From positions 1 to 8,541 of the forward strand of contig JAJRZO010000201.1 in NCBI GenBank assembly GCA_024275215.1: a DNA stretch of 8,541 nt. Direction: 5' to 3'. Shown here in pieces: positions 1 through 6,006 of this stretch. The translations under genes and the position numbers were made by a program. Numbering within the stretch: the first letter of the stretch is position 1; every line of letters starts with the position of its first letter. This DNA is from Candidatus Zixiibacteriota bacterium. Its GTDB lineage: Bacteria > Zixibacteria > MSB-5A5 > JAABVY01 > JAHJOQ01. Below the pieces are notes generated by a model. That model was not told the origin of the DNA and made no database searches. It saw nothing but the letters and a program-made list of their open reading frames with translations.

Positions 1-2238
1 GAGGAACCACCACATATTTCCTGCGCTACCGAGCTGGGCAAAACCTGCTCTCGGAACATTCCAGACGCCAACCGACCAGCAAGCGGTCGAAATCAGGCTG
101 TATTCGGGTACGTAGTATTTACACTCGACATGAGCCGTGACGTTTACGACGACCGTAGCATTGCCTGCTGAGCTGGTCAGATTAAGTGTGATCGTACCAG
201 TGTACTCACCTGGAGTCGTAATCGGGCCGATCGTGAATGTAAGATCGGCTGACGGATTGATACCGGCAGTGATAGTACCGGAAGGAGTTCCATGAATCCA
301 TGACTGATCAGGGCTGGAAGTATAATCAATCGGTACATTACCCGTGTTCCTGATAGTGACAATCAGGTCATCAGTGTAGTCGATAGTACAATCAGCCGCG
401 CCATTCGGTGCAATCGGTACAAATGCGTTTGCCGGCTCGACAGCATAGCCAAATGTACCTTCAGGCGAGAAGCAGTCATAAGTTGTCCACATGACTGCGT
501 TGTTGGTCGGGTCGCCACAAGGCTCTACGCCAACAGCACCGCCCGCGTCATTATCATCAACATACTCGATATGAACGACACCAGTCGAATACTTGGCCAT
601 AGTTGCCCAGTGCTCGCTGTGGCAATCGCCAGCCGCACATCCCTGGGTGTAGGTATTAGTCAGGTTGACTGCTGTACCTTTTTTCACAGGAGTGCCGGTG
701 CCGCTGGTGACACCGAACTGGTATGCAGGAGCGGCTGCATCAGGACCCCATGTGATACCACCATCGCTGGAGGCTGTCAGGTAGATGTCGCCGTTGAGCA
801 ACTGGTCATCACTGAAATCACCACCGATACTGTCATTGGGAATGCCGGTACCTGTTGTGTCGGGATGACCGCCGAAACGAGTGAACGTAACATAGAGATT
901 GTTATCGCACTCGGAGATATTCGGCTTGCTTACCATGATGTTCCATGCGCCAGTGTTCGAGCAATTTCCGAAGTTGCCGGGATAGAAACTGTTCGGAAGA
1001 GTTGCGTCATAGACAGGAGTGATCGTCGCATTCTGATCATCCCAATGCCACAACATCGACTGATACAGAATACCACATGTGCCATCAGCCTGCCATACCG
1101 GCGTATTCCAAACAATGTGAAGATTGCCGAGATGGTCATAAAGTGCTGTCAGGTCTGTATAAGCTGAGTAGGGCAGCTCACTCATCTTGAGAGTATTACC
1201 CTGCGTGTAATCAGTAACGTTGTTCACGCTTCCCCATGTTACACCACCATCGGTGGACTCCATATAGACCACATCGTGTTTCCACTGGACTGCGTTATCA
1301 GGACAGTCATTGTTCGGGTCACCGTCAGCATACAGCTCTTTGAGCCATACGATGGCGACTTTGTCCGAATTCGGGTCAGAACGAACCAGAGGTGTGATAT
1401 TCTGAGCCTCGTCAATCCACAGACCGAGAGTGTCGGTCGGTGAACTACATGCATCCAACTGATCATTGGTGAGACGATAGTATATGTATGACTGTATCGT
1501 GGCAGCAGGAGCAGTCGCTTCGGGAGATTCTGAGGAAATCACGTGGTAGATAGAATCCCCACCGACAAGGTCAAAATCAACAACTGGCCAGATGTAGTTG
1601 CTGGTGAGTTCATAACCATCAGCACTCTCATAGCCCTGGCAGTTTGGCGGTCCGGGAAGGGTGATGTCGCCAAATGTACCAACCGGTGCCGGCGCTGATT
1701 TGTCTGACGCCACGTGTGAGAAATAATTAGCTCCGCCTTCATGCCAGGCTGCTACTGCCTGACCATTGGCGTTGATGTCCATCGTCGTGTATCCACCGTT
1801 TGCACCGGTGAATGAATGTCCGCTCCCGACGCCTGAACCATGAACCCAGGAATTGAGAGAAAGATTTCGTGAGTTGTAATAAATTGTCCTTGTGCCCGTC
1901 GGGCTTGTCCGGCACATCCAGACGAAATGGACATACGGAGTGCCAAAAACGCTGGGCGCATAGGCTACCTGCCTGCCCATCGTGCCATTGTGCTGATATT
2001 CATAGTATGTCGTACCTACGGTATCACCAGGGGGCATGGGTGGTGGGGCAAAAGTTGCCGGTGCGAAGTTCGGTGATCCAGGATCAAGAACTTCATCGTT
2101 TCCACCGATTAACTGCTGAGTCTTGAGATGATCCGGTGGTACAATTTTGGTGAGTTCTTTTTCGACTGCCATCGCAGGCACGGTAAGAATGAACAGGACC
2201 GCAACAGCGAGACATAAGATTTTTGAGTTTTTTGTCAT
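1..2238 (-). CDS. Large secreted Asp-box (BNR-like) protein with Ig-like module, C-terminus outside window
   Basis: An uninterrupted frame of 746 codons starts at ATG 2238 and runs off the left edge. A purine-rich Shine-Dalgarno (GAGGAGAGG) lies about 7 bases upstream. Residues 1-24 are a typical signal peptide: a lysine-bearing start, a hydrophobic core and a cleavage site after PAMA. The mature part is rich in Gly, Thr, Asn, Asp, Tyr and Trp, with about fourteen cysteines, as in an extracytoplasmic protein. Two Asp-box motifs of the S-x-D-G-G-x-T-W type are visible (residues 328-335, STDGGVTW; 490-497, SSDGGITW), which suggests a sialidase-like beta-propeller. Residues about 605-705 look like an Ig-like or BACON-type beta-sandwich with a TGNVPIDY strand and a GEYTGTITL strand. 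No catalytic sialidase motif is recognised. Substrate, anchoring and any C-terminal sorting signal are unknown. The gene has its own promoter and structured leader. Confidence 0.9.
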   Translation of the reverse strand, partial: MTKNSKILCLAVAVLFILTVPAMAVEKELTKIVPPDHLKTQQLIGGNDEVLDPGSPNFAPATFAPPPMPPGDTVGTTYYEYQHNGTMGRQVAYAPSVFGTPYVHFVWMCRTSPTGTRTIYYNSRNLSLNSWVHGSGVGSGHSFTGANGGYTTMDINANGQAVAAWHEGGANYFSHVASDKSAPAPVGTFGDITLPGPPNCQGYESADGYELTSNYIWPVVDFDLVGGDSIYHVISSESPEATAPAATIQSYIYYRLTNDQLDACSSPTDTLGLWIDEAQNITPLVRSDPNSDKVAIVWLKELYADGDPNNDCPDNAVQWKHDVVYMESTDGGVTWGSVNNVTDYTQGNTLKMSELPYSAYTDLTALYDHLGNLHIVWNTPVWQADGTCGILYQSMLWHWDDQNATITPVYDATLPNSFYPGNFGNCSNTGAWNIMVSKPNISECDNNLYVTFTRFGGHPDTTGTGIPNDSIGGDFSDDQLLNGDIYLTASSDGGITWGPDAAAPAYQFGVTSGTGTPVKKGTAVNLTNTYTQGCAAGDCHSEHWATMAKYSTGVVHIEYVDDNDAGGAVGVEPCGDPTNNAVMWTTYDCFSPEGTFGYAVEPANAFVPIAPNGAADCTIDYTDDLIVTIRNTGNVPIDYTSSPDQSWIHGTPSGTITAGINPSADLTFTIGPITTPGEYTGTITLNLTSSAGNATVVVNVTAHVECKYYVPEYSLISTACWSVGVWNVPRAGFAQLGSAGNMWWFL

Positions 2239-2260
2239 TGCGTTACCTCTCCTCAAGGTT

Positions 2261-2273
2261 TCACCTGTGGTGA
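2261..2273 (-). promoter_or_regulatory. Small stem-loop next to the secreted-protein ribosome binding site
   Basis: TCACC (2261-2265) and GGTGA (2269-2273) can pair around a 3-base loop. On the minus strand the stem ends about 10 bases before the GAGGAGAGG Shine-Dalgarno that serves ATG 2238. It could influence access to the ribosome binding site, but it is short and may be chance. Confidence 0.25.
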
Positions 2274-2294
2274 TGTGTGTGGTCGATTCAAAGC

Positions 2295-2339
2295 AAGAAA
2301 AAGCTTCCGACGTGTTGCCATTTCAACTCGTCAGAAGCT
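2295..2339 (-). terminator. Terminator-like (attenuator) hairpin in the leader of the secreted-protein gene
   Basis: Arms 2302-2312 and 2329-2339 pair over 11 bp; the only non-Watson-Crick position is a G-U wobble when read on the minus strand. After one A-A mismatch, 4 more bp follow (2314-2317 with 2324-2327), closing a 6-base loop. On the minus strand the stem is followed by TTTTTCTT (2302 down to 2295), the form of an intrinsic terminator. It lies about 57 bases before ATG 2238 and downstream of the predicted promoter. It would therefore end some transcripts before the gene, or release a leader RNA of about 150 bases. The 5' arm begins in the stop codon of the micro-ORF at 2338-2358, which suggests attenuation linked to translation. 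Structure is seen; function is inferred. Confidence 0.6.
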
Positions 2340-2358
2340 AAGTCGAATAAACAAGCAT
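2338..2358 (-). CDS. Putative six-codon leader peptide MLVYST
   Basis: ATG 2358 is preceded by the strong purine tract AGAGGAGGG (2362-2370), with 4 bases between AGGAGG and the ATG (slightly short). The frame reads MLVYST and stops at TAG 2340-2338. The 5' arm of the terminator-like hairpin starts inside that stop codon. A ribosome ending translation here would cover the arm and could block hairpin formation. The peptide has no run of a single amino acid like those in amino-acid biosynthesis leaders, so a sensed signal cannot be named. Alternatively the purine tract is coincidental, or the micro-ORF only protects the mRNA 5' end. Confidence 0.4.
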   Translation of the reverse strand: MLVYST

Positions 2359-2403
2359 AAACCCTCCTCTGGTGTTTTAGTCAATGTTGTTAATAAAATC
2401 TCG

Positions 2404-2447
2404 TAAAAGAAAAAGCTCTGCTTGTATAAAAGAAGAAGCTCTGCTTG
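2404..2447 (-). repeat. Two-copy 21-bp tandem direct repeat at the predicted transcription start
   Basis: Copies at 2404-2424 and 2427-2447 match at 20 of 21 positions with a 2-base linker, so they recur every 23 bp (about two helical turns). Each contains AAGC-AGA-GCTT, a short dyad, followed on the minus strand by a pyrimidine-rich tail. The predicted +1 (about 2446) falls at the edge of the first copy met by polymerase, the typical place for a repressor operator. An 11-base piece, AGCTTTTTCTT, recurs in the tail of the hairpin at 2295-2339. No known regulator site was recognised. Confidence 0.5.
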
Positions 2448-2452
2448 CTTCA

Positions 2453-2481
2453 AGATTAATAAACTCATTTATAAATGTCAA
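2453..2481 (-). promoter_or_regulatory. Sigma70-type promoter for the secreted-protein gene
   Basis: Read on the minus strand, a perfect TTGACA (-35, 2476-2481) is followed by a 17-bp AT-rich spacer and a weaker TAATCT (-10, 2453-2458). Transcription would begin near 2446, giving a 5' leader of about 208 bases. The site lies immediately after the T-tract that may terminate the ligA operon, so the secreted-protein gene is probably an independent unit. Confidence 0.45.
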
Positions 2482-2484
2482 GGC

Positions 2485-2504
2485 AAAAAAACGCAAATGT
2501 TTGC
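2485..2504 (-). terminator. Weak intrinsic terminator after the ligA/permease operon
   Basis: On the minus strand GCAAA and TTTGC (2493-2497 with 2500-2504) form a short stem (realistically 4 bp with a 4-base loop), followed by G and seven T residues (2491-2485). The stem is AT-rich and short, so efficiency is doubtful. Its place about 100 bases beyond the permease stop and just before the next promoter fits a terminator. Confidence 0.35.
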
Positions 2505-2603
2505 AATTCCAGTTTCTGTCGTATGGCTGGCGGCTGAACCCAACCTGCGGTGCGTTCTGCCGGTTGGATGGCGCAGAAACTGCGGGTTCAAACATATCTA
2601 TCG

Positions 2604-3668
2604 TCAACTCTTGTATCCACCTTCGAGCAGGTTGCCTATCGGTCGGAGCGGTTCGACATGATCACACACGACTTTGAATGCCGCAGTGATGGGCATTGCA
2701 AGAATGATCCCGACTCCGCCCCATAGCCATCCCCAATAGACTGTAGCGATGAGGACTGATGTCAGGTTGATGTTAATCCTGTCACCAACCAGTTTAGGCG
2801 TTATGATATTGCCTTCAAGGAACTGCAAGACGAGGAAGAACAGCCCGATATAGAGTAACCACCACATTGACTGATTTTCAATCGAGGCTACTATCATGGG
2901 AGGAATGGCTCCCATGATGGCGCCGATATATGGGATCAGATTCAGCGCTCCGGCGAGTGGTCCCCACACATAAGCGTATGGCACACCCATTATTATCAGC
3001 CCAATTGTTACAACCGCGCCGAGAGCAGCCGTTGTTGCGAATCTCACAGCCATAAAACCGGATATATTACTCGATATCTGGTTGATTATCTCTCTTGATG
3101 CTCCACTGTGCTGACTTCCGAACAAGTTGGCAAATTTGATCTTGAATTCCTCTTGTTCTATCAAGACGAAAGTAGTCATCAGCAGCACAAGGATTGTTTT
3201 CCATATTATGGAGAATGCAGAGCCAAGTCCCGCAAAAAAGTATTTTGAAATTGATGCTATGTCTTTGAACTTAACCTCTTCCAATGGATTAACAGTTCCA
3301 TCCGAGACATTGCCGGGAAGATACTTTGCAAGCGATGGGAATTGATCCAGCCACACGGATAACTGATTCTGGAAACCAGCCCAATAATGTGGAAACTGGG
3401 TTACGAGGTCGGTTGCCTGGGATGCTATCAGGACTGCTATGCCCAGAAACAGGATAAGAGTTATGAACACTACTATCAGGACTGCGGCCACACGGGGGAG
3501 TTTTAGCCTCATCACAAGTTTTACAACAGGATTGAGGATAAATGCGAACGCCACGCCAAGAAAAACAGGCAACAGTATCGGTTTTGCGTAATAAAGAAAT
3601 ACTGACATGATCATCAGCGTGATAATGGGTATGGCGATTGACTGTATTTTGATCCCTCGCTGTTCCAT
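2604..3668 (-). CDS. AI-2E family transporter (TqsA/PerM-like permease)
   Basis: This is a 354-residue polytopic inner-membrane protein, the usual length for the AI-2E (PerM) family. Hydrophobic segments lie at about 11-46, 60-83, 150-171, 203-227, 236-262, 268-285 and 302-330. A soluble stretch sits at about 90-145. Family signatures are NLIPYIGA (243-250) and the C-terminal EGNIITPKLVGDRININ (285-301). Members include E. coli TqsA, linked to autoinducer-2 export, and proteins with other proposed substrates such as sodium/proton exchange, so the substrate here is unknown. ATG 3668 follows ligA after only 6 bases; its AGGAG (3672-3676) overlaps the ligA stop, implying coupled translation in one operon. 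A link between a permease and DNA ligase is not an obvious functional pairing. Confidence 0.93.
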   Translation of the reverse strand: MEQRGIKIQSIAIPIITLMIMSVFLYYAKPILLPVFLGVAFAFILNPVVKLVMRLKLPRVAAVLIVVFITLILFLGIAVLIASQATDLVTQFPHYWAGFQNQLSVWLDQFPSLAKYLPGNVSDGTVNPLEEVKFKDIASISKYFFAGLGSAFSIIWKTILVLLMTTFVLIEQEEFKIKFANLFGSQHSGASREIINQISSNISGFMAVRFATTAALGAVVTIGLIIMGVPYAYVWGPLAGALNLIPYIGAIMGAIPPMIVASIENQSMWWLLYIGLFFLVLQFLEGNIITPKLVGDRININLTSVLIATVYWGWLWGGVGIILAMPITAAFKVVCDHVEPLRPIGNLLEGGYKS

Positions 3669-3671
3669 AAG

Positions 3672-3676
3672 CTCCT
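3672..3676 (-). promoter_or_regulatory. Shine-Dalgarno of the permease gene overlapping the ligA stop codon
   Basis: The string TAGGAGCTTATG on the minus strand contains the ligA stop TAG (3677-3675), the motif AGGAG (3676-3672) and the permease ATG (3668). Ribosomes finishing ligA stop on top of this site, so reinitiation is likely. The 3-base spacing is short for independent initiation. Confidence 0.6.
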
Positions 3677-5681
3677 ACTCCGAAATGATTTTCAGGAATT
3701 CCTGCTCGTCGATTATTTTGATCCCAAGACTCTGCGCCTTCAGGTATTTCGAGCCGGGATTTGCGCCAGCTACCACGAAATCAGTCTTCTTTGATACGGT
3801 CGAGGTGACTTTCGCTCCAAGATTGGTCAGGAGTTTTTTCGCCTGAGACCGGGAGTAGTTTTCGAGTGTTCCGGTTATAACGAAAGTTTTGCCCTTGAGC
3901 GGTTCATTTCGCACAGAGGATTCCTCGTGCGGAAACACCATTCCCCCCTCAACAAGCTTGTCGATCATCCGTTTGGTTTCAGGCCGGTCGAAATACTCTC
4001 TTGTCGATCTCGCTACAATCGGACCGATGTCATCGATTTCAGCCAGTTTTTCGACGGGTGCTTCAGAGAGGTTTTCGATTGAGTTGAATCGTCGCGCCAG
4101 CACTGATGCGAGGTGTTCGCCGACATTTCGAATACCGAGAGCGTGAATCAGATGGGCGAGATCGGGCTTTCTGCTCTTTTCTATTGATTCAAGGATATTA
4201 CCTGCCAGCTTTTCGCCCATTCTCTCCATCGTGAGCAGTTTCTCGGATGTGAGGAAAAACACGTCAGCCGGATCTTTCAGGATACCCTGCTCGACCATTT
4301 TCTCGATAAGGCGAGAACCGAGTCCATCGACATCGACGCCGGATTTCGATACGAAGTGGATTATCCGTTCTACGACCTGAGCGGGACAGTGAGGATTAGG
4401 ACATCTGACATAGACGCCGTCAGTGTCTTTGACCACTGTCGAGCCGCATGCCGGGCATTTCCGGGGCATATTGAATGGCTTTTCTGATCCTGTCCGCTTT
4501 TCAACAATCGGCTTGACGACTTCGGGGATTACATCGCCTGCGCGCTGGACAATGACAGTATCACCGATCATAACGCCCTTGCGTTTTACCTCGTCCTCGT
4601 TGTGCAGGGTTGCGCGGCTGACTTCGACGCCGCCTACGCGTACGGGTTTCAAGTGTGCAACAGGTGTGAGGATGCCAGTCCTGCCGACCTGAACTTTGAT
4701 GTCTTCGATAATCGTAGTCGCTTGTTCGGGCGGGAATTTCCATGCAATAGCCCACCGCGGAGAGCGGGAGAGTTCGCCCAGTTTTCTGCGATGACGATAC
4801 GAGTCGATTTTAACGACCATGCCATCTACATCGAACGGGATCATGGCGCGCTTTTCGAGAAACTCGTCATATCGTTTGGCAACTTCGTCTGCCGATGAAT
4901 TGATTCTGATCAAATCACTAACCCGGAATCCGAGAGTCCTGAGATACTCAAGAGTCTCCGAATGCAGCTTCAGGTTTACTCCTTCAATCTTACCGACTTC
5001 ATACGCAAGCATAAGCAGTGGTCGTGATGCTGTGACTTTCGGGTCGAGTTGCCTGAGAGAACCGGCTGCCGCATTTCTCGGATTTGCGAATAAATCCTCG
5101 CCGTTTTTTTCTCGTGTTTTGTTCAACTTTGCAAAGTCGGCTTTGGTGATGACAACCTCGCCACGAACTTCGATCAGGGAGGGAGGATCATTGGCCATCA
5201 GGCGAAGGGGGACGCTCCTGATTGTCCGAACATTGTCGGTGATTATTTCGCCTGTGATACCATCGCCTCTTGTTGATGCAACTGTAAGGATGCCGTTTTT
5301 ATAGACAACTTCGACCGCGAGACCATCGAGTTTCGGCTCAGTTACATAGCGAATGGATTCATTGTCTCCGGCAAGCTCGGTTCGGATTCTCTTGTCAAAG
5401 TCGAGGAATTCCTGCTTTGACAGAGATTTGTTCAGGCTCAGCATCGGAATCGAATGTTTGATTTGCTCGAATTTTTCTGATGGTGCTGCACCTACGCGCT
5501 GCGTTGGAGAATCGGGTAGTTGCAGCTCAGGATGTTGTTTTTCGAGTTCTACGAGACGGTCAAACAGTCTGTCGTATTCAGAATCAGATATTTCGGGATC
5601 ATCGAGAACATAATACCTGTAGTTGTGATAATTGATCTTGTCTGTCAGGTCTCGAATCTCTGAGGCCGCATCTTTGTTCAT
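3675..5681 (-). CDS. ligA: NAD-dependent DNA ligase LigA
   Basis: LigA seals nicks in duplex DNA during replication and repair using NAD, releasing AMP and NMN. At 668 residues it is full length (E. coli 671). Visible modules, in order: the Ia NAD-binding region with YYVLDDPEISDSEYDRL (about 23-39); the adenylation domain with the nucleophile Lys117 in KLDG (117-120), RGDGITGE (138-145), EVRGE (171-175), NPRNAAAGSLRQLD (200-213), GMVVKID (287-293) and AWKFPPE (313-319); an OB fold (about 320-403); a four-cysteine zinc finger (Cys409, 412, 427, 432); helix-hairpin-helix repeats (about 440-585); and a C-terminal BRCT domain (about 594-668) with KGKTFVITGTL. All key residues are present. ATG 5681 has no clear Shine-Dalgarno, and a promoter lies directly before it. 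It leads an operon with the AI-2E permease. Confidence 0.99.
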   Translation of the reverse strand: MNKDAASEIRDLTDKINYHNYRYYVLDDPEISDSEYDRLFDRLVELEKQHPELQLPDSPTQRVGAAPSEKFEQIKHSIPMLSLNKSLSKQEFLDFDKRIRTELAGDNESIRYVTEPKLDGLAVEVVYKNGILTVASTRGDGITGEIITDNVRTIRSVPLRLMANDPPSLIEVRGEVVITKADFAKLNKTREKNGEDLFANPRNAAAGSLRQLDPKVTASRPLLMLAYEVGKIEGVNLKLHSETLEYLRTLGFRVSDLIRINSSADEVAKRYDEFLEKRAMIPFDVDGMVVKIDSYRHRRKLGELSRSPRWAIAWKFPPEQATTIIEDIKVQVGRTGILTPVAHLKPVRVGGVEVSRATLHNEDEVKRKGVMIGDTVIVQRAGDVIPEVVKPIVEKRTGSEKPFNMPRKCPACGSTVVKDTDGVYVRCPNPHCPAQVVERIIHFVSKSGVDVDGLGSRLIEKMVEQGILKDPADVFFLTSEKLLTMERMGEKLAGNILESIEKSRKPDLAHLIHALGIRNVGEHLASVLARRFNSIENLSEAPVEKLAEIDDIGPIVARSTREYFDRPETKRMIDKLVEGGMVFPHEESSVRNEPLKGKTFVITGTLENYSRSQAKKLLTNLGAKVTSTVSKKTDFVVAGANPGSKYLKAQSLGIKIIDEQEFLKIISE

Positions 5682-5687
5682 GAAGCA

Positions 5688-5716
5688 AATTTACCGGAGA
5701 GAGGATAAGGTGTCAA
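5688..5716 (-). promoter_or_regulatory. ligA promoter, predicted to give a leaderless transcript
   Basis: On the minus strand TTGACA (5711-5716, perfect -35), a 17-bp spacer and TAAATT (5688-5693, four of six -10 matches) are followed by only six bases before ATG 5681. With usual spacing +1 falls on the A of the start codon. The bases just before the ATG (CTCCGGTAAATTTGCTTC) show no good Shine-Dalgarno, consistent with leaderless initiation. An upstream promoter cannot be excluded; a second TTGACC upstream has no good -10 partner. Confidence 0.5.
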
Positions 5717-5776
5717 CTTGAACTTGGATACTTATATTTGCAGGTCAATCCCACTTGGGGATTTACATCTGTGCCG

Positions 5777-5797
5777 TCAAGCTTCCAGTGAGCTTGA
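5777..5797. repeat. Perfect 7-bp inverted repeat upstream of ligA
   Basis: TCAAGCT (5777-5783) and AGCTTGA (5791-5797) flank a 7-base spacer. It lies about 60 bp upstream of the ligA -35 and just before the long palindromic element. It could be an operator or another small hairpin of the repeat cluster. There is no T-run to make it a terminator. Confidence 0.35.
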
Positions 5798-5813
5798 TAT
5801 TATGAGAAGGCTT

Positions 5814-5923
5814 GGTGCCCCACCCTTCGGGTAGGATAAAACCTGATGATAGAAAAACCCACTCTTTAGGGTAGGATTCTTTCAAGACCATATAGTACTA
5901 CCCCACTCAAGGGTTGGGCCACC
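5814..5923. repeat. Long palindromic element, copy 1 (diverged)
   Basis: The 110-bp element begins with GGTGCCCCACCCTTCGGGT (5814-5832), identical over 19 bases to 6459-6477 in copy 2. It ends with CCCCACTCAAGGGTTGGGCCACC-type sequence (5901-5923), which pairs with the head: 13 of 14 head bases pair, with one mismatch and one bulge. A third, related stem (5858-5875, CCCACTCTTTAGGGTAGG) sits in the middle. It resembles a non-coding mobile palindrome (large REP or MITE-like unit). It lies about 84 bp beyond the stop codon of the lipoprotein gene. Confidence 0.65.
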
Positions 5924-5955
5924 TGTCTGTCTGTGGGGCAACCGGCCTGTCCGCT

Positions 5956-5991
5956 TGACATTTAGCTATGTCATCCCGACGAAAGTCGGAA
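5956..5991. repeat. REP-like dyad and GAAA-loop hairpin after the lipoprotein gene
   Basis: TGACAT (5956-5961) and ATGTCA (5968-5973) form a 6-bp dyad. Next comes CCGAC-GAAA-GTCGG (5976-5989), a stem with a GNRA-type loop on the plus strand. The stretch has the look of interspersed extragenic palindromes of the form TCATTCCGACGAAAGTCGGAAT found in many bacterial genomes. It starts 16 bp beyond the lipoprotein stop codon and may shield the 3' end of its mRNA. No U-tract follows. Confidence 0.45.
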
Positions 5992-6006
5992 CCCTTTGCC
6001 TACTTA

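Larger units (their letters stand above)
2239..2603 (-). other. Intergenic leader between AI-2E permease gene and secreted-protein gene
   Basis: This 365-bp gap separates two genes that both read on the minus strand. In reading order it holds a GC-rich region able to fold (TGAACCC 2535-2541 with GGGTTCA 2584-2590, CCAACC 2540-2545 with GGTTGG 2562-2567, and CGCAG-AAA-CTGCG 2572-2584). A short hairpin with a T7 tail, a TTGACA promoter, two 21-bp direct repeats, a six-codon micro-ORF and a strong hairpin with a U-rich tail follow. A small stem TCACC-TGT-GGTGA (2261-2273) sits just before the Shine-Dalgarno of the secreted-protein gene. No classical riboswitch aptamer was recognised. Confidence 0.7.
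5682..6006. other. Repeat-rich intergenic region between ligA and the lipoprotein gene
   Basis: This 325-bp gap lies upstream of ligA and downstream of the lipoprotein gene; both read on the minus strand. It contains the ligA promoter, a 7-bp perfect inverted repeat, a long palindromic element with three internal stems, a TGACAT/ATGTCA dyad and a GAAA-loop hairpin. No convincing coding frame or U-tailed terminator was seen. Confidence 0.7.

Noticed and set aside
571..1167. 198-codon plus-strand open frame
   Set aside because: It lies wholly antisense to the secreted-protein gene, which has a signal peptide, Asp boxes and a continuous 746-codon frame; the antisense translation shows no domain-like composition.
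2340..2385. Alternative promoter TTGACT with TATGCT on the minus strand
   Set aside because: The spacer would be 19 bp and the -10 weak; the stretch is better explained as the micro-ORF start with its purine tract, and the TTGACA site upstream is stronger.
2295..2446. Classical riboswitch (TPP, SAM, cyclic-di-GMP, preQ1)
   Set aside because: None of the conserved core motifs of these aptamers was found in the leader; only the terminator-like hairpin resembles an expression platform.
2377..2607. 76-codon minus-strand frame overlapping the permease stop
   Set aside because: It begins with TTG, has no Shine-Dalgarno, and covers the terminator-like stem and promoter; composition is unlike the neighbouring genes.
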